This document shows positions 17,289-27,812 of a DNA stretch of 64,000 bases, piece by piece. Within the stretch, counting starts at the first letter, position 1; each line of letters opens with the position of its first letter. This DNA comes from Hyphobacterium sp. CCMP332. GTDB lineage: Bacteria; Bacteroidota; Bacteroidia; Cytophagales; CCMP332. Location: the NCBI GenBank assembly GCA_014323545.1, contig CP058647.1:124001-188000 (forward strand). The letters are read 5' to 3'. Made by a program: the position numbers and the translations under genes. Under the pieces are notes generated by a model. It was not told the DNA's origin and ran no database searches. It worked only from the letters and a program-made list of their open reading frames with translations.

Positions 17289-20042
17289 TTATTTTATCAT
17301 TTCTATTTTACCCGCTTTGCGATTTTGCGTTTTACGTGCCTTGCGAATTCTGCAGCTCACCACCTTGTACTCCGGGCACATGGCTTCTGAACAATGCTCA
17401 TCTGAGGTGATGATATTTAACATGATCTCCGGAAAATGGAATGTCGAGCTCAGAATACCCGGTTTCATCTCATCGCTCACTTTAGCTTTTATGTCTACTT
17501 TTCCTCTTGGGCTTTCCACGCATACCATATCTCCGTCTTTTAATCCCTCCTTTTTGGCATCCTCAGGATTGATAAGCAATACATCCTCGGTCAGAATATC
17601 CAGATTTCCGGTTCTACGCGTCATGGCACCGCAATTGTAATGCTCGAGTTCTCTGTTTGTAGTAATGATATATGGATAGTCTTTTCCGTGTTTTTGGATT
17701 TCGTTGCTTTCTTCAAAGGGGATAAAAAATAATTTACCCTTGCCTCTTTTGAAATCTTTCTGATGAAGAATCTGTGAATCCGTGCCATCGGGTAATACAG
17801 GCCACTGTTTGCCATTATCCCCAAGATTTTCCCAGGTTACGCCGGCAAAGAATGGAACGATGCCCGCAATTTCTTTCAAAACTCCCGCAGCCGTGTAATC
17901 AGGCTGAGAATAACCCATTCTGTTCATTATATCCACGATGATCTGTCCATCGGGTTTGGTACCTTCCAATGGCTCTACCACTTTATTAACACGCTGAATT
18001 CTTCTTTCACCATTGGTAAAGGTGCCTTCTTTCTCAAGGAAAGATGCTCCCGGCAGAATTACATCGGCATGTTCGGCAGTTTCTGTCATAAACAATTCCT
18101 GAACGACCAGTAATTCCAAACTGTCAAGCGCTTTTCTAACTTTATTGGTATTGGGATCGGTTTGAACCACATCTTCACCAATCAACCATAAGGCCTTGAG
18201 TTTTCCTTCAATAGCAGCATCAAACATTTCAGGGATCTTGTATCCAATATGCGAAGGGACGATGTCAGAAGCGTAAAATTCCCTGTATCTTTTATTGATT
18301 TGCGGATCCGTAACATCGAGATATCCTGCACCCTGATGCGGCTGTGCACCCATATCTGCTGCACCCTGCACATTGTTTTGGCCCCTGAGTGGATTTACGC
18401 CGCCACCTTCTTTGCCAATATTCCCTGTGATCATAGCGAGATCAGCTATCAATTGAACGGCAAATGTCCCCTGCTTGTGTTCTGTTACGCCTAATCCATG
18501 AAATTCCATTGCTGACTTGGCACTTGCATAGGCTTTTGTTGCTTCTTTAACCAATTCTTTATCGACACCGGTAATTTTCTCCATTTCATCGATGTCAATG
18601 CTGAGTATACCCTTTTTAAAATCCTCCCAGCCTTCCAATCTGTTTTCGATAAACTCCTTATCTTCCCAACCTTCGGAAAGAATGAAATACAACATCATAT
18701 TGAGCAAGGCCACATTGGTACCCGGTCTTAGTTGTAAATGATAAGAAGCGTATTTGGCCAATTCTATCTTTCTTGGATCCACCACAATGCCGGTGATACC
18801 TTTCATTAACTTTTGCTTTAATTTAGCACCCGTAACAGGGTGAGCATCAGTAGGATTTGCGCCAATTATAAATATGCAATCTGTTTTTTCTATATCCTTT
18901 ATGGAATTGGTAGCTGCACCTGTTCCGAATGTTCTTTGCATTCCCAATGCCGTCGGCGAATGGCATACCCTGGCACAACAATCTATATTGTTTGAACCAA
19001 TCACTGCTCTCATAAATTTTTGCATCAGGTAATTTTCTTCATTGGGTGTTCGTGCCGAAGAAATACCGGCTATGGAATCCGGACCATGATCTTTCTTTAA
19101 TTGATTAAATTTATCTACTATGAAATCATAGGCTTCATCCCATGATACTTCCTTGAATTTGCCATCCTTCTGTTTGATCAATGGAGACTTTATGCGATCC
19201 GGGTGATCGTAGAATTTAAATGCATAACGCCCTTTAAGACATGTATGCCCGGCATTGGCTTCTGCTTCATATGGCGCCTGTATGGATTTGATTTCGCCGT
19301 TTATTGTGCTGATTTCAAGATTGCAACCCACACCACAATAGGTGCAAATGGTTCTGGTCGTTTCTTTTGCCTGAACAGCCTTGGATTGAAACACATCAGA
19401 AATTGCGGATGTAGGACAGGCCTGAGCACAAGCGCCGCATGACACACAATCCGATTCAAAAAAACTGACATCCGCACCCTTGGCAATTTTACTGTCAAAT
19501 CCTCTACCAGCCATTGTCAGCACCATTTCTCCCTGCACTTCATCGCAAGCCCGTACACAGCGATAACAATTAATACACTTGGATAAGTCTGAGGTCATAT
19601 AGGGATGCGATTTGTCTTTTTCCCTGTCCAAATGGTTATCCCCTTCCGGATAGCGCACCTCTCTTATTCCGACTCTTGCGGCTACATCCTGTAATTCGCA
19701 ATTGCCATTGACTTCACAGGTGAGACAATCCAAAGGATGATCAGTCAATACCAACTCCATAATATTTTTTCTCAAACGCTGTACATTTGGGGAATCTGTG
19801 TAAACATACTGACCTTCCGAAATAGGAATATGGCATGATGCCACGGTTATTATTTTTCCACCTTTTTCATTGGCTACATCAACGCTACAGACCCTGCAGG
19901 AACCAAAAGGTTCGAGGTTTGGTGCATCGCAAAGCGTCGGAATGGCATCTCTTTTTCCTTCCACACGTCTTACAAATGATAGAATTGTTTCCTCTGCTTT
20001 AATTTCAAATGGGCGGTCGTTGATATAGGCTATCTTAGTCAT
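17289..20042 (-). CDS. NAD-linked formate dehydrogenase, catalytic alpha subunit (cysteine type)
   Basis: Molybdenum or tungsten enzyme of 917 residues that oxidises formate to CO2. Domain order: N-terminal [2Fe-2S] ferredoxin-like domain (C38, C49, C52, C70), a His/Cys NuoG-like [4Fe-4S] site (HPLDCLTCEVNGNCELQ near 102-118), two ferredoxin [4Fe-4S] clusters (CINCYRCVRAC near 156 and CVSCGACAQACP near 199), a [4Fe-4S] site in the molybdopterin domain (CTYCGVGC near 234) and the bis-MGD catalytic domain. The active-site residue is C360 in DCCARVCHSP, where E. coli FdhF has selenocysteine. It starts 7 nt after the beta-subunit stop. No fdhD or other maturation gene is in the window. Confidence 0.9.
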   Translation of the reverse strand: MTKIAYINDRPFEIKAEETILSFVRRVEGKRDAIPTLCDAPNLEPFGSCRVCSVDVANEKGGKIITVASCHIPISEGQYVYTDSPNVQRLRKNIMELVLTDHPLDCLTCEVNGNCELQDVAARVGIREVRYPEGDNHLDREKDKSHPYMTSDLSKCINCYRCVRACDEVQGEMVLTMAGRGFDSKIAKGADVSFFESDCVSCGACAQACPTSAISDVFQSKAVQAKETTRTICTYCGVGCNLEISTINGEIKSIQAPYEAEANAGHTCLKGRYAFKFYDHPDRIKSPLIKQKDGKFKEVSWDEAYDFIVDKFNQLKKDHGPDSIAGISSARTPNEENYLMQKFMRAVIGSNNIDCCARVCHSPTALGMQRTFGTGAATNSIKDIEKTDCIFIIGANPTDAHPVTGAKLKQKLMKGITGIVVDPRKIELAKYASYHLQLRPGTNVALLNMMLYFILSEGWEDKEFIENRLEGWEDFKKGILSIDIDEMEKITGVDKELVKEATKAYASAKSAMEFHGLGVTEHKQGTFAVQLIADLAMITGNIGKEGGGVNPLRGQNNVQGAADMGAQPHQGAGYLDVTDPQINKRYREFYASDIVPSHIGYKIPEMFDAAIEGKLKALWLIGEDVVQTDPNTNKVRKALDSLELLVVQELFMTETAEHADVILPGASFLEKEGTFTNGERRIQRVNKVVEPLEGTKPDGQIIVDIMNRMGYSQPDYTAAGVLKEIAGIVPFFAGVTWENLGDNGKQWPVLPDGTDSQILHQKDFKRGKGKLFFIPFEESNEIQKHGKDYPYIITTNRELEHYNCGAMTRRTGNLDILTEDVLLINPEDAKKEGLKDGDMVCVESPRGKVDIKAKVSDEMKPGILSSTFHFPEIMLNIITSDEHCSEAMCPEYKVVSCRIRKARKTQNRKAGKIEMIK

Positions 20043-20049
20043 GTTCTTC

Positions 20050-21705
20050 TTATTTGAAATAGGCTTTTAATTCATCGTTAAAATAATGCAGTGCATTTTT
20101 TACGGGCAAAGGAATCCCTCCACCATGCGCGCAAAGCGATCCGATTTCCAGGGTGTGTAAAAGATCATCAATGAGGTAGCGATCCATTTTAAAACTACTG
20201 TCTTCCTGAGCTTTTTTAAACATTTCATAACCCCGATGTGTACCCAATCTGCATGGAAAACATTTGCCACAACTTTCATCTGCCGCAAATTCTAAAAGAT
20301 GCTCCAGGTATTTCACTATTGGGAATGATTCCGGGATACTTACCATTCCGGCATGTCCCAATAAAAAACCGTTTTCGGCAAATGATTCAAAATCTATACT
20401 TAGATCCGAAAATTTCTCGGCCGGTACAATGCCTCCCAGGGGGCCTCCTATATGCAGCGCTTTAACATTTTCCCTAAAACCCTTGCCCAGATCATTGATG
20501 ACGGTGAGTAAAGGTGTTCCCATAGGCACTTCATAAAGTCCGGGTCGGTTAAAAAAGCTGTCAAGGCAAACCAGTTTTGTCCCCGAGGAGTGCTCCGTAC
20601 CGAATTCGTGAAAATCTTCGCTTTCTTCCTCAAGGATGAAATGCACTGCGGCCAGCGTCTCCACATTGTTGACCACCGTTGGTTTGTTAAAAAGTCCAGA
20701 AATTGCAGGAAATGGTGGTCTTGTTCTGACTTCCGGCCTTTGTCCTTCAATGGAATTGATAAGTGCCGTTTCTTCTCCACAGATGTAAGAACCCTGTGCT
20801 CTGATGACTTTAAAATCGAAATTGAATCCGGTTCCATAAATGTCTTTTCCCAATAAATCGTTTTTACGAAGCTCTTCAACGGCATTTTCAATGGCAGATA
20901 CCGATTCCGGGTATTCACCGCGGATATAGACTATGCCCCACTCAGCGCCGATACAATGGCCGGCGATCATCATTCCAAAAAGAACGGAATGCGGCCTTTC
21001 TTCCAACAAATAGCGATCGGAATAAGCTCCGGGATCCCCTTCGTCCCCATTGCAAATAATGAATTTTTCCTTGCTTTTAGCATTTCGGCAGAATTCCCAT
21101 TTCTTACCCATATGAAATCCTGCACCTCCCCGACCCCTTATTTTTGAATTTTTTATTTCTTCCAATACTTCTGCTCCGTCTTTTTTTAATTCCCGGATCA
21201 AAGGAGCGTAGTGTTTTTCAATACCTTCAAATGGCCTTGTCAATATGGCCTCATCCAATGCTTCTACATGATATTTGTCTTTAGAATGTAATCCCTCTTT
21301 TACAATTGTATCAATTTCTTCATGTGATTTGGCAGAGTAATTATTGCCTTTGTAATGAAATGAGGAATTTTCATGGCATCTCCCCAAACAGCACATATGT
21401 CCAATTTCTTCTTCCTTAAAATGTCTTTTAAGTTCATTTTTCAGGTTTTCCTGAGTGCCGGCGCATAAACAGGTAGAGCCATTGCAGATGTATACTTTTT
21501 TTCCTTTGTTATCGGGTTTAAGAAAATCGTAAAAAGTGGTAGTTCCATAGGTATTGGCCTTGCCGAAAAGAAACTCCTCAGCCAGTTCATCCAGCTTTTT
21601 CGGATCCGGTGTCCCATCATTTTCAATGGCCAAATGACCGAGTTTGTCAAAGAGATTGTTTTTTAGTCCTTTTCTACCGGATAATTCACTGAGATTTTTT
21701 GACAT
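20050..21705 (-). CDS. Formate dehydrogenase beta subunit (NuoE-NuoF fusion, NAD- and FMN-binding)
   Basis: Diaphorase subunit of 551 residues that passes electrons from the alpha subunit to NAD+. The first about 150 residues hold a NuoE-like thioredoxin-fold [2Fe-2S] site (CNGSTCLCAGT and CCLGRCHENSS); the rest is NuoF-like, with the FMN/NAD glycine loop GRGGAGFHMGKKWEF, the CNGDEGDPGAYSD motif and a C-terminal [4Fe-4S] site ESCGKCFPCRLG. Fusing NuoE and NuoF is typical of soluble NAD-dependent formate dehydrogenases and bidirectional hydrogenase diaphorases. It is the first gene of a two-gene operon with the alpha subunit 7 nt downstream, divergent from glgB. Confidence 0.9.
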   Translation of the reverse strand: MSKNLSELSGRKGLKNNLFDKLGHLAIENDGTPDPKKLDELAEEFLFGKANTYGTTTFYDFLKPDNKGKKVYICNGSTCLCAGTQENLKNELKRHFKEEEIGHMCCLGRCHENSSFHYKGNNYSAKSHEEIDTIVKEGLHSKDKYHVEALDEAILTRPFEGIEKHYAPLIRELKKDGAEVLEEIKNSKIRGRGGAGFHMGKKWEFCRNAKSKEKFIICNGDEGDPGAYSDRYLLEERPHSVLFGMMIAGHCIGAEWGIVYIRGEYPESVSAIENAVEELRKNDLLGKDIYGTGFNFDFKVIRAQGSYICGEETALINSIEGQRPEVRTRPPFPAISGLFNKPTVVNNVETLAAVHFILEEESEDFHEFGTEHSSGTKLVCLDSFFNRPGLYEVPMGTPLLTVINDLGKGFRENVKALHIGGPLGGIVPAEKFSDLSIDFESFAENGFLLGHAGMVSIPESFPIVKYLEHLLEFAADESCGKCFPCRLGTHRGYEMFKKAQEDSSFKMDRYLIDDLLHTLEIGSLCAHGGGIPLPVKNALHYFNDELKAYFK

Positions 21706-21863
21706 GTCGATCGTATTAAGACGCTTCTCAAATTAGCATTTATATTTGAATATAAGGAATTTTTGAGATGGATTGAAAAATTGATCCGAACAAAAAATTC
21801 TGTTTAAATCTTATTGGATTTATTTTAATTTTCCAATCCAAATCTAAAACGCATCTTTGTTCA

Positions 21864-23771
21864 ATGAATACGGTCCAGGCATACACTCTACTCAGCGATT
21901 TAGATATCCATCTTTTTCGCGAAGGCAAACATTTTGAACTCTATAAAAAACTTGGTGCTCACCTCATCGATGAAAAGAAACAAAAGGGAGTATACTTTGC
22001 TGTTTGGGCTCCGAATGCAAAATCAGTTAACGTTATCGGAAGTTTTAACGGCTGGAATAAACACAGCCATCAACTCTTTAACCGTTGGGACAGTTCGGGT
22101 ATTTGGGAGGGTTTTATCCCCGATCTTGTTAAGGGCGAAACCTATAAATATTCAATCGAAACGCAAAGCGGCGAATTAATTGAAAAAGGTGACCCATTTG
22201 CCAAGCTATGGGAGGTGCCACCAAAAACGGCTTCGGTGATTTGGGATGAGGAATACCACTGGAAGGATTCCAAGTGGATGAAGTCGAGGAAAAAGAACAA
22301 TGCGCTCAATCAGCCATATTCTGTGTATGAGGTTCATCTGGGAAGCTGGAGAAGAAAACTGGACAAACCCGACGAAAGTCTGTCCTATGTGGAAATGGCG
22401 GATCAATTGGTGAATTACGTCAAGGATTTGAATTTTACCCATGTGGAATTAATGCCTGTCATGGAGCATCCCTTTTTTGGTTCCTGGGGCTATCAGATCC
22501 ATGGCTATTTCGCGCCGACTTCGCGATTTGGCACACCGGGCGACTTTCAATACCTGGTCGATCGATTTCATCAGGAAGGTATTGGCGTCATTGTGGATTG
22601 GGTGCCATCCCATTTTCCGGGTGATGCGCATGGATTATTTCGTTTTGACGGATCGGCATTGTATGAACATGAAAACCCTCAGGAAGGCTTTCACCCCGAC
22701 TGGGAAAGTTATATTTTTAATTATGGAAGAAATGAGGTTCGTTCTTTTCTGATTTCGAGTGCACATTGTTGGCTTGACCGTTTTCACCTGGACGGCTTGC
22801 GCGTAGATGCTGTGGCTTCCATGCTTTATCGCGATTATTCGAGAAAAGAAGGCGAGTGGATACCCAATGAATTCGGTGGAAGAGAAAATCTAGAGGCGAT
22901 TTCATTTCTCAAAGACATGAACATGAGTGTTTATGAAAAATTTCCCGATGTACAAACCATTGCCGAAGAATCAACTTCATTTCCCGGCGTTTCCAGACCC
23001 ATTTTTGCCGGCGGTCTCGGTTTTGGTATGAAATGGATGATGGGTTGGATGAATGATACCCTTGAGTATTTCAAGGAAGATCCCCTTTTCAGAAGGTATC
23101 ATCACAACAAAATAACCTTTAGTCTGGCCTATGCTTTTTCAGAAAATTTCATGCTTCCGCTTTCTCACGATGAGGTAGTTCATGGCAAAGGGGCGATTAT
23201 TGAAAGAATGCCGGGAGACGAATGGCAAAAGTTTGCCAACTTGCGTCTTCTCTATGGCTATATGTACACCCACCCGGGTACCAAGCTCCTTTTTATGGGT
23301 GATGAAATAGGCCAGACTTCCGAGTGGAAACACGACAATAGCCTTCGATGGGATCTTATGGAATTTGAGCCCCACAAAGGCATTCAGGCGCTCGTACGGG
23401 ATTTAAACAAACTTTATAAGGCAGAACCTGCCTTGTATGAAAAAAGCTTTGAACAAGATGGCTTTGAATGGATCGAACTGAACGATCACGAAAATTCAAT
23501 TCTTTCTTACATCAGAAAAGGCGATGATGCTAAAAATAACTTAATAGTATTGTGTAATTTTACGCCCGATGCCAAGGAGAATTATCAATTTGGCGTATCG
23601 GAGAAAGGCAAGTGGAAAGAAATCTTTAATTCAGACCAAAAGGAATATTGGGGAAGTGGGTTTTGCAATGAAAAAACACTGGAAAGCATTAAGGAAGGTA
23701 AACATGGTAGACCATATTCAATGTCTGCCAAAATACCGCCACTGGGCCTTACTATTTTAAAAAGACAATAA
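21864..23771 (+). CDS. glgB: 1,4-alpha-glucan branching enzyme
   Basis: GH13 branching enzyme of 635 residues that makes alpha-1,6 branches in glycogen. It begins directly with the CBM48 domain (GVYFAVWAPNAKSVNVIGSFNGW), so lacks the extra N-terminal domain of the longer E. coli form. The catalytic barrel has VDWVPSHFP, nucleophile D315 in DGLRVDAVASM, acid/base E368 in AEESTSFPGVSRP and LSHDEVVHGKG, then a C-terminal beta domain. It begins an alpha-glucan gene group on the plus strand, 3 nt before a GH57 gene. Confidence 0.95.
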   Translation: MNTVQAYTLLSDLDIHLFREGKHFELYKKLGAHLIDEKKQKGVYFAVWAPNAKSVNVIGSFNGWNKHSHQLFNRWDSSGIWEGFIPDLVKGETYKYSIETQSGELIEKGDPFAKLWEVPPKTASVIWDEEYHWKDSKWMKSRKKNNALNQPYSVYEVHLGSWRRKLDKPDESLSYVEMADQLVNYVKDLNFTHVELMPVMEHPFFGSWGYQIHGYFAPTSRFGTPGDFQYLVDRFHQEGIGVIVDWVPSHFPGDAHGLFRFDGSALYEHENPQEGFHPDWESYIFNYGRNEVRSFLISSAHCWLDRFHLDGLRVDAVASMLYRDYSRKEGEWIPNEFGGRENLEAISFLKDMNMSVYEKFPDVQTIAEESTSFPGVSRPIFAGGLGFGMKWMMGWMNDTLEYFKEDPLFRRYHHNKITFSLAYAFSENFMLPLSHDEVVHGKGAIIERMPGDEWQKFANLRLLYGYMYTHPGTKLLFMGDEIGQTSEWKHDNSLRWDLMEFEPHKGIQALVRDLNKLYKAEPALYEKSFEQDGFEWIELNDHENSILSYIRKGDDAKNNLIVLCNFTPDAKENYQFGVSEKGKWKEIFNSDQKEYWGSGFCNEKTLESIKEGKHGRPYSMSAKIPPLGLTILKRQ

Positions 23772-23774
23772 TTT

Positions 23775-26198
23775 ATGGACAAGAAATATGTCTGTATTCA
23801 CGGACATTTTTACCAGCCGCCTAGAGAGAATGCATGGCTGGAAGAAATAGAACTTCAGGAATCAGCTCAACCTTATCACGACTGGAACGACCGCATTACC
23901 AATGAATGCTACGGCCCCAATGGCGTGTCGCGTATATTGAATGACAAAGGAAAGATCACGGATATTGTCAATAATTATTCCAAGATCAATTTTAATTTCG
24001 GTGCTACCCTCCTTTCCTGGATGGAACATAAAATGCCAAAGGTTTATCAGAGCATTATCGAAGCTGACAAACTGAGTCAGGAACATTTTGACGGTCATGG
24101 ATCCGCCATAGCCCAGGTTTACAATCACATCATCATGCCTCTGGCCAATCGCAGGGACAAGGAAACCCAGGTAATTTGGGGACTTTACGATTTTGAACAG
24201 CGTTTTGGTCGAAAATCCGAAGGCATCTGGCTGGCAGAAACAGCTGTTGATATTGAAACGCTTGAAGTGCTGGCTGAAAATGACGTTAAATATACCATAC
24301 TGGCACCTTCCCAGGCAAAACATTATCGCAAAATTGGCGATAGCAAATGGGAAAAAGGCATCGATACAAAAAGGCCTTATAAATGTAATCTGCCAAGCGG
24401 AAAAAGCATTTATTTGTTTTTCTATGATGGAGAACGTTCCCAGGAAGTGGCTTTTAAAGGAGTTCTGAATGATGGTAAAAAATTCGCTCATCGTCTCACT
24501 GATGGCTTTCATTATGAAAAAGGTGTAGAACTAAGCCATATAGCCACTGATGGAGAGTCTTACGGACATCATCATAAAAACGGAGATATGGCGCTTGCCT
24601 ATTGCATCCGTTATATTGAAGATCATGAATTGGCCACTATTACCAATTACAGCCAGTTTTTAAGACTTTTTGAAGTTGACCATGAAGTGGAGATTTACGA
24701 GGATAGTTCATGGAGCTGTGCTCATGGCGTAGAAAGATGGAGGGATAACTGTGGCTGTAATTCAGGTATGAATCCTGGCTGGCATCAGAAATGGCGTAAA
24801 CCTCTGAGAGAATCGCTCGATTGGCTCAGGGATGAACTGATTAAGAGTTTTGAAGAATTGACTTCAGAGTACAAAATCGATGGCTGGTTTTTGCGAAACA
24901 GATACATTGAAGTTTTGTATAAACGATCACCCGAGCGAATCAATCTCTTTATTGAAAAATATGTCAATCCTGAATTGAGCGACATCCAAAAAACCAAACT
25001 CATTCGCTTGTTGGAGATGCAAAGACAAGCCCTTTACATGTTCACCTCCTGCGGCTGGTTTTTTGATGAAATTTCGGGCATTGAAACCGTGCAAATATTA
25101 CAATACGCCAATAGGGCAATTCAATTGCGTTATGATGTAACCAAAGAAAGTCTCGACCAGAAATTCAAAAAACTGCTTGAAAAAATTCCTAGCAACGTCG
25201 TAGAATATGACAATGGCAAAGCGATCTACGAACGCTTCGTAATGCCCAAACGACTGAGTTTAACACAGGTGGGTATGCACTATGCCGTAAGTTCTTTATT
25301 CCAGGAAGACAATAAGCAATTGACAGTGTTAAATTATGATTCCAGTTCAGAGGAATATCACAGATTTAAAGGCGGAAGTCAGGTGGTTGCCCTGGGTAGG
25401 ACAAAGGTGAAATCAAGAGTAACTTTATCAAATAAACACTTTAGCTTTGCAATACTATACCTTGGTAATCATCATCTTATAGGAAATGCATCGGATGCAT
25501 TGAACAAGGACGAATTTAGCGGATTGGTCATTCAAATCAAAGAAGCCTTTGAGTCTTCAAACATTGCCTTAGTGATTCAATTGATCAAGGATAATTTCCG
25601 ACATAAGAGTTTTTCCTTTTTCAATTTATTGAAGGATGAGCAGCACAAATTACTGGAACGCGTTCTCGAGGATAAATCAGAAGAGGCCATGGCTTCTCTT
25701 AAAAAATTGAATAGCAATAACTATTCTCTGATGAACCTGATGTCAAAATCCAATTTGAAAATTCCGGATATTCTTCTTAAAAATTTAGAAACTGAAATTG
25801 ACTACCGGCTTACAGCTTGTCTTGAACACAATGGAGATTTAATTCCAATAGATGATCTACAGGATTCTATTTCCGAAGTTAAAAAATGGGATTTCAAGGT
25901 CAATACGGTTTTGCTTGATTATTTAGCCACAAGAAAACTCAATAAACTGGTTGAAGAGGGAAAAAAATCATTTCAAATTCCTAAGATTCTTAAAAATCTC
26001 TGGGAAGCCCTTCCCTTGTTGAATGAAATTGGTGTGTATCCCGAATTAAACGAGCTTCAGGATATTGTTTTTAGAATCCTTCATAAAAACCTTTATATCA
26101 TAGGTCGTGATGCCTTTCTTTTTGATCTGGCTAAATACATTAATCTCGATCTCGATTCCGTGGATAAAGAAAAGGAAGACACCAGGGTTTTAGGATGA
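23775..26198 (+). CDS. Glycoside hydrolase family 57 protein with DUF3536
   Basis: Protein of 807 residues starting 3 nt after glgB. The N-terminal half is a GH57 barrel: CIHGHFYQPPRENAWLE at the start, the nucleophile region GIWLAETAVDIETL and the acid region HIATDGESYGHHHKNGD. The second half is the helical DUF3536 region. GH57 enzymes act on alpha-glucans (amylase, amylopullulanase, 4-alpha-glucanotransferase or branching). Tight linkage to glgB suggests intracellular glycogen turnover or remodelling. There is no signal peptide, consistent with a cytoplasmic enzyme. Exact reaction unknown. Confidence 0.88.
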   Translation: MDKKYVCIHGHFYQPPRENAWLEEIELQESAQPYHDWNDRITNECYGPNGVSRILNDKGKITDIVNNYSKINFNFGATLLSWMEHKMPKVYQSIIEADKLSQEHFDGHGSAIAQVYNHIIMPLANRRDKETQVIWGLYDFEQRFGRKSEGIWLAETAVDIETLEVLAENDVKYTILAPSQAKHYRKIGDSKWEKGIDTKRPYKCNLPSGKSIYLFFYDGERSQEVAFKGVLNDGKKFAHRLTDGFHYEKGVELSHIATDGESYGHHHKNGDMALAYCIRYIEDHELATITNYSQFLRLFEVDHEVEIYEDSSWSCAHGVERWRDNCGCNSGMNPGWHQKWRKPLRESLDWLRDELIKSFEELTSEYKIDGWFLRNRYIEVLYKRSPERINLFIEKYVNPELSDIQKTKLIRLLEMQRQALYMFTSCGWFFDEISGIETVQILQYANRAIQLRYDVTKESLDQKFKKLLEKIPSNVVEYDNGKAIYERFVMPKRLSLTQVGMHYAVSSLFQEDNKQLTVLNYDSSSEEYHRFKGGSQVVALGRTKVKSRVTLSNKHFSFAILYLGNHHLIGNASDALNKDEFSGLVIQIKEAFESSNIALVIQLIKDNFRHKSFSFFNLLKDEQHKLLERVLEDKSEEAMASLKKLNSNNYSLMNLMSKSNLKIPDILLKNLETEIDYRLTACLEHNGDLIPIDDLQDSISEVKKWDFKVNTVLLDYLATRKLNKLVEEGKKSFQIPKILKNLWEALPLLNEIGVYPELNELQDIVFRILHKNLYIIGRDAFLFDLAKYINLDLDSVDKEKEDTRVLG

Positions 26199-26329
26199 TT
26201 ATTTAATGATGAACAAAAAATCTGGTAATAAAGAGAGAAAATAAGCGGATTGATGTGTTTTTGATGTAGTTTATGAATTAGAGCTTAGCCATGTATTGGC
26301 TATTTTTAAGTTTAATTAAATCAAAGACT

Positions 26330-27748
26330 ATGAAAAAAGTATTTTATGCCATAGGGTTATCATTGTTAATCGCATGTGGATCTGATGATGACAATGGAAA
26401 CTCCGGCACTCCCACGCCAAATGACACTACTTCCGATATTACCCAGTATGCAGGTTATACACTCATATGGAATGACGAATTCAACTCTAATGAGATTGAT
26501 GCCTCAAAATGGGTCTATGAAACAGGAGATGGCACTGATTTCGGCCTTCCTGCAGGTTGGGGAAATGCAGAATTGCAAATTTATACCACTGATGAGGCCA
26601 ATTCATCGATAAAGGAAGATGACGGAAATTCAGTACTCGCCATCACCGCTCTTGAATCTGGAGGAAACTATACCTCGGCAAAAATGACCACCAATGGTAC
26701 TTTTAATGCGCGCTTTGGTAGAATTGAAACCAAAGCTAAATTACCGGAAGGCAAAGGCCTATGGCCTGCTTTTTGGACTTTAGGAACCAACAGAAGCGAA
26801 ATTGATTGGCCGGGATGCGGAGAGATCGACATCTTTGAAATGCTAGGTGATAATACCAGTCAAATTTACAGCACGGTTCATTATGTAGAAGGTACAGTAG
26901 ACAATACATCAAAAGGTGAGCAACAGGGAACTCAAATTCTTTCTTCAGGCTCATTTAGTGAAGACTATCATATGTTCCGTTTGGATTGGACCCCTGAATC
27001 AATGTCCTTTTATGTGGACGGCATATTAACCAATCAGGTTCCAATAGAAGATGACATGAAGGAATTTCTGAGAGAGCACTATTTAATCCTAAATGTAGCT
27101 GTTGGTGGCTTTTGGCCGGGAAATCCCGATGCAAATACTTCATTTCCACAGGAAATGCTAGTTGATTATGTAAGAGTTTATTCAAAAGATGATCTGAACC
27201 CTTCTGCCCCACCTGTGCTCGATCCACAAGAAGAAACCATCGGGCAGTTTATAGAAGCGAGTATAGCAGACAATGCCGTAAAAGAGGGATATGAAGATTT
27301 TGGCGCCATTGATGTTATGGTCTTTGGCGGTGGTGGTGAACCAGAAATTCTGGTGTCACCCGAAGCTATTGACGGTGATTCCAGCGTATTGCTAAAATAT
27401 CCAGGCGGAGCCTGGGGTGGGGCATTTTTTACTTTAGATAATCCGGTAGATTTTAGTTCTGTATCGGGTGGAAATTTGCATTTTTCCATCAATACCCAGG
27501 CGGATTTAAACGATGTGGAAATTAAACTCGAAAGCCCGAATCAGACCACCGCTGCGGCAGTATTCCTTGTAAACTATACCGGTACAGATATCGGAAACGG
27601 TTGGATGGAGTATTCTATTCCAATGGCCGATTTCTCCGGTCTTGATCTCAGCCAGCTAGCCATACCATTCGCCATGTGGAATCCCAAAGACACGAATGGA
27701 GATTTTGTCCAAATGGATATTCTGGTAGATAATTTGTACATCCAATAG
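26330..27748 (+). CDS. GH16 beta-glucanase lipoprotein with C-terminal carbohydrate-binding-like domain
   Basis: An in-frame ATG at 26291 precedes a better start at 26330, which gives a lipoprotein signal peptide with lipobox LIAC followed by GSDDDN, an acidic stretch typical of surface-exposed Bacteroidota lipoproteins. Residues about 35-290 are a GH16 jelly roll with WNDEFN, the catalytic motif GEIDIFEMLG (nucleophile and acid/base glutamates) and MLVDYVRVY at its end. About 150 further residues (IGQFIEAS ... VDNLYIQ) look like a carbohydrate-binding beta sandwich. GH16 enzymes cut beta-1,3 or mixed beta-glucans such as laminarin. A strong terminator follows. Confidence 0.9.
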   Translation: MKKVFYAIGLSLLIACGSDDDNGNSGTPTPNDTTSDITQYAGYTLIWNDEFNSNEIDASKWVYETGDGTDFGLPAGWGNAELQIYTTDEANSSIKEDDGNSVLAITALESGGNYTSAKMTTNGTFNARFGRIETKAKLPEGKGLWPAFWTLGTNRSEIDWPGCGEIDIFEMLGDNTSQIYSTVHYVEGTVDNTSKGEQQGTQILSSGSFSEDYHMFRLDWTPESMSFYVDGILTNQVPIEDDMKEFLREHYLILNVAVGGFWPGNPDANTSFPQEMLVDYVRVYSKDDLNPSAPPVLDPQEETIGQFIEASIADNAVKEGYEDFGAIDVMVFGGGGEPEILVSPEAIDGDSSVLLKYPGGAWGGAFFTLDNPVDFSSVSGGNLHFSINTQADLNDVEIKLESPNQTTAAAVFLVNYTGTDIGNGWMEYSIPMADFSGLDLSQLAIPFAMWNPKDTNGDFVQMDILVDNLYIQ

Positions 27749-27770
27749 CGATGACATAAAAGATCAAAAA

Positions 27771-27792
27771 AAAGCCCGCAAAAGCGGGCTTT
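27771..27792. terminator. Bidirectional rho-independent terminator
   Basis: Perfect 9-bp stem AAAGCCCGC / GCGGGCTTT with a four-A loop, flanked by A-rich DNA on the left and T-rich DNA on the right. It sits between the convergent GH16 gene and CBM48-protein gene and can serve both. Confidence 0.9.
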
Positions 27793-27812
27793 AATTTTAG
27801 GTTTACATGATA

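Noticed and set aside
18960-19940. Selenocysteine-type formate dehydrogenase
   Set aside because: The active-site position is a normal cysteine codon (C360 in DCCARVCHSP) and there is no in-frame TGA.
20448-20918. 156-residue frame within the formate dehydrogenase beta gene
   Set aside because: Out-of-frame reading of a gene with all expected cofactor motifs.
23862-24512. 216-residue frame antisense to the GH57 gene
   Set aside because: Lies wholly inside the coding region of a well-supported gene and resembles no protein; an antisense shadow.
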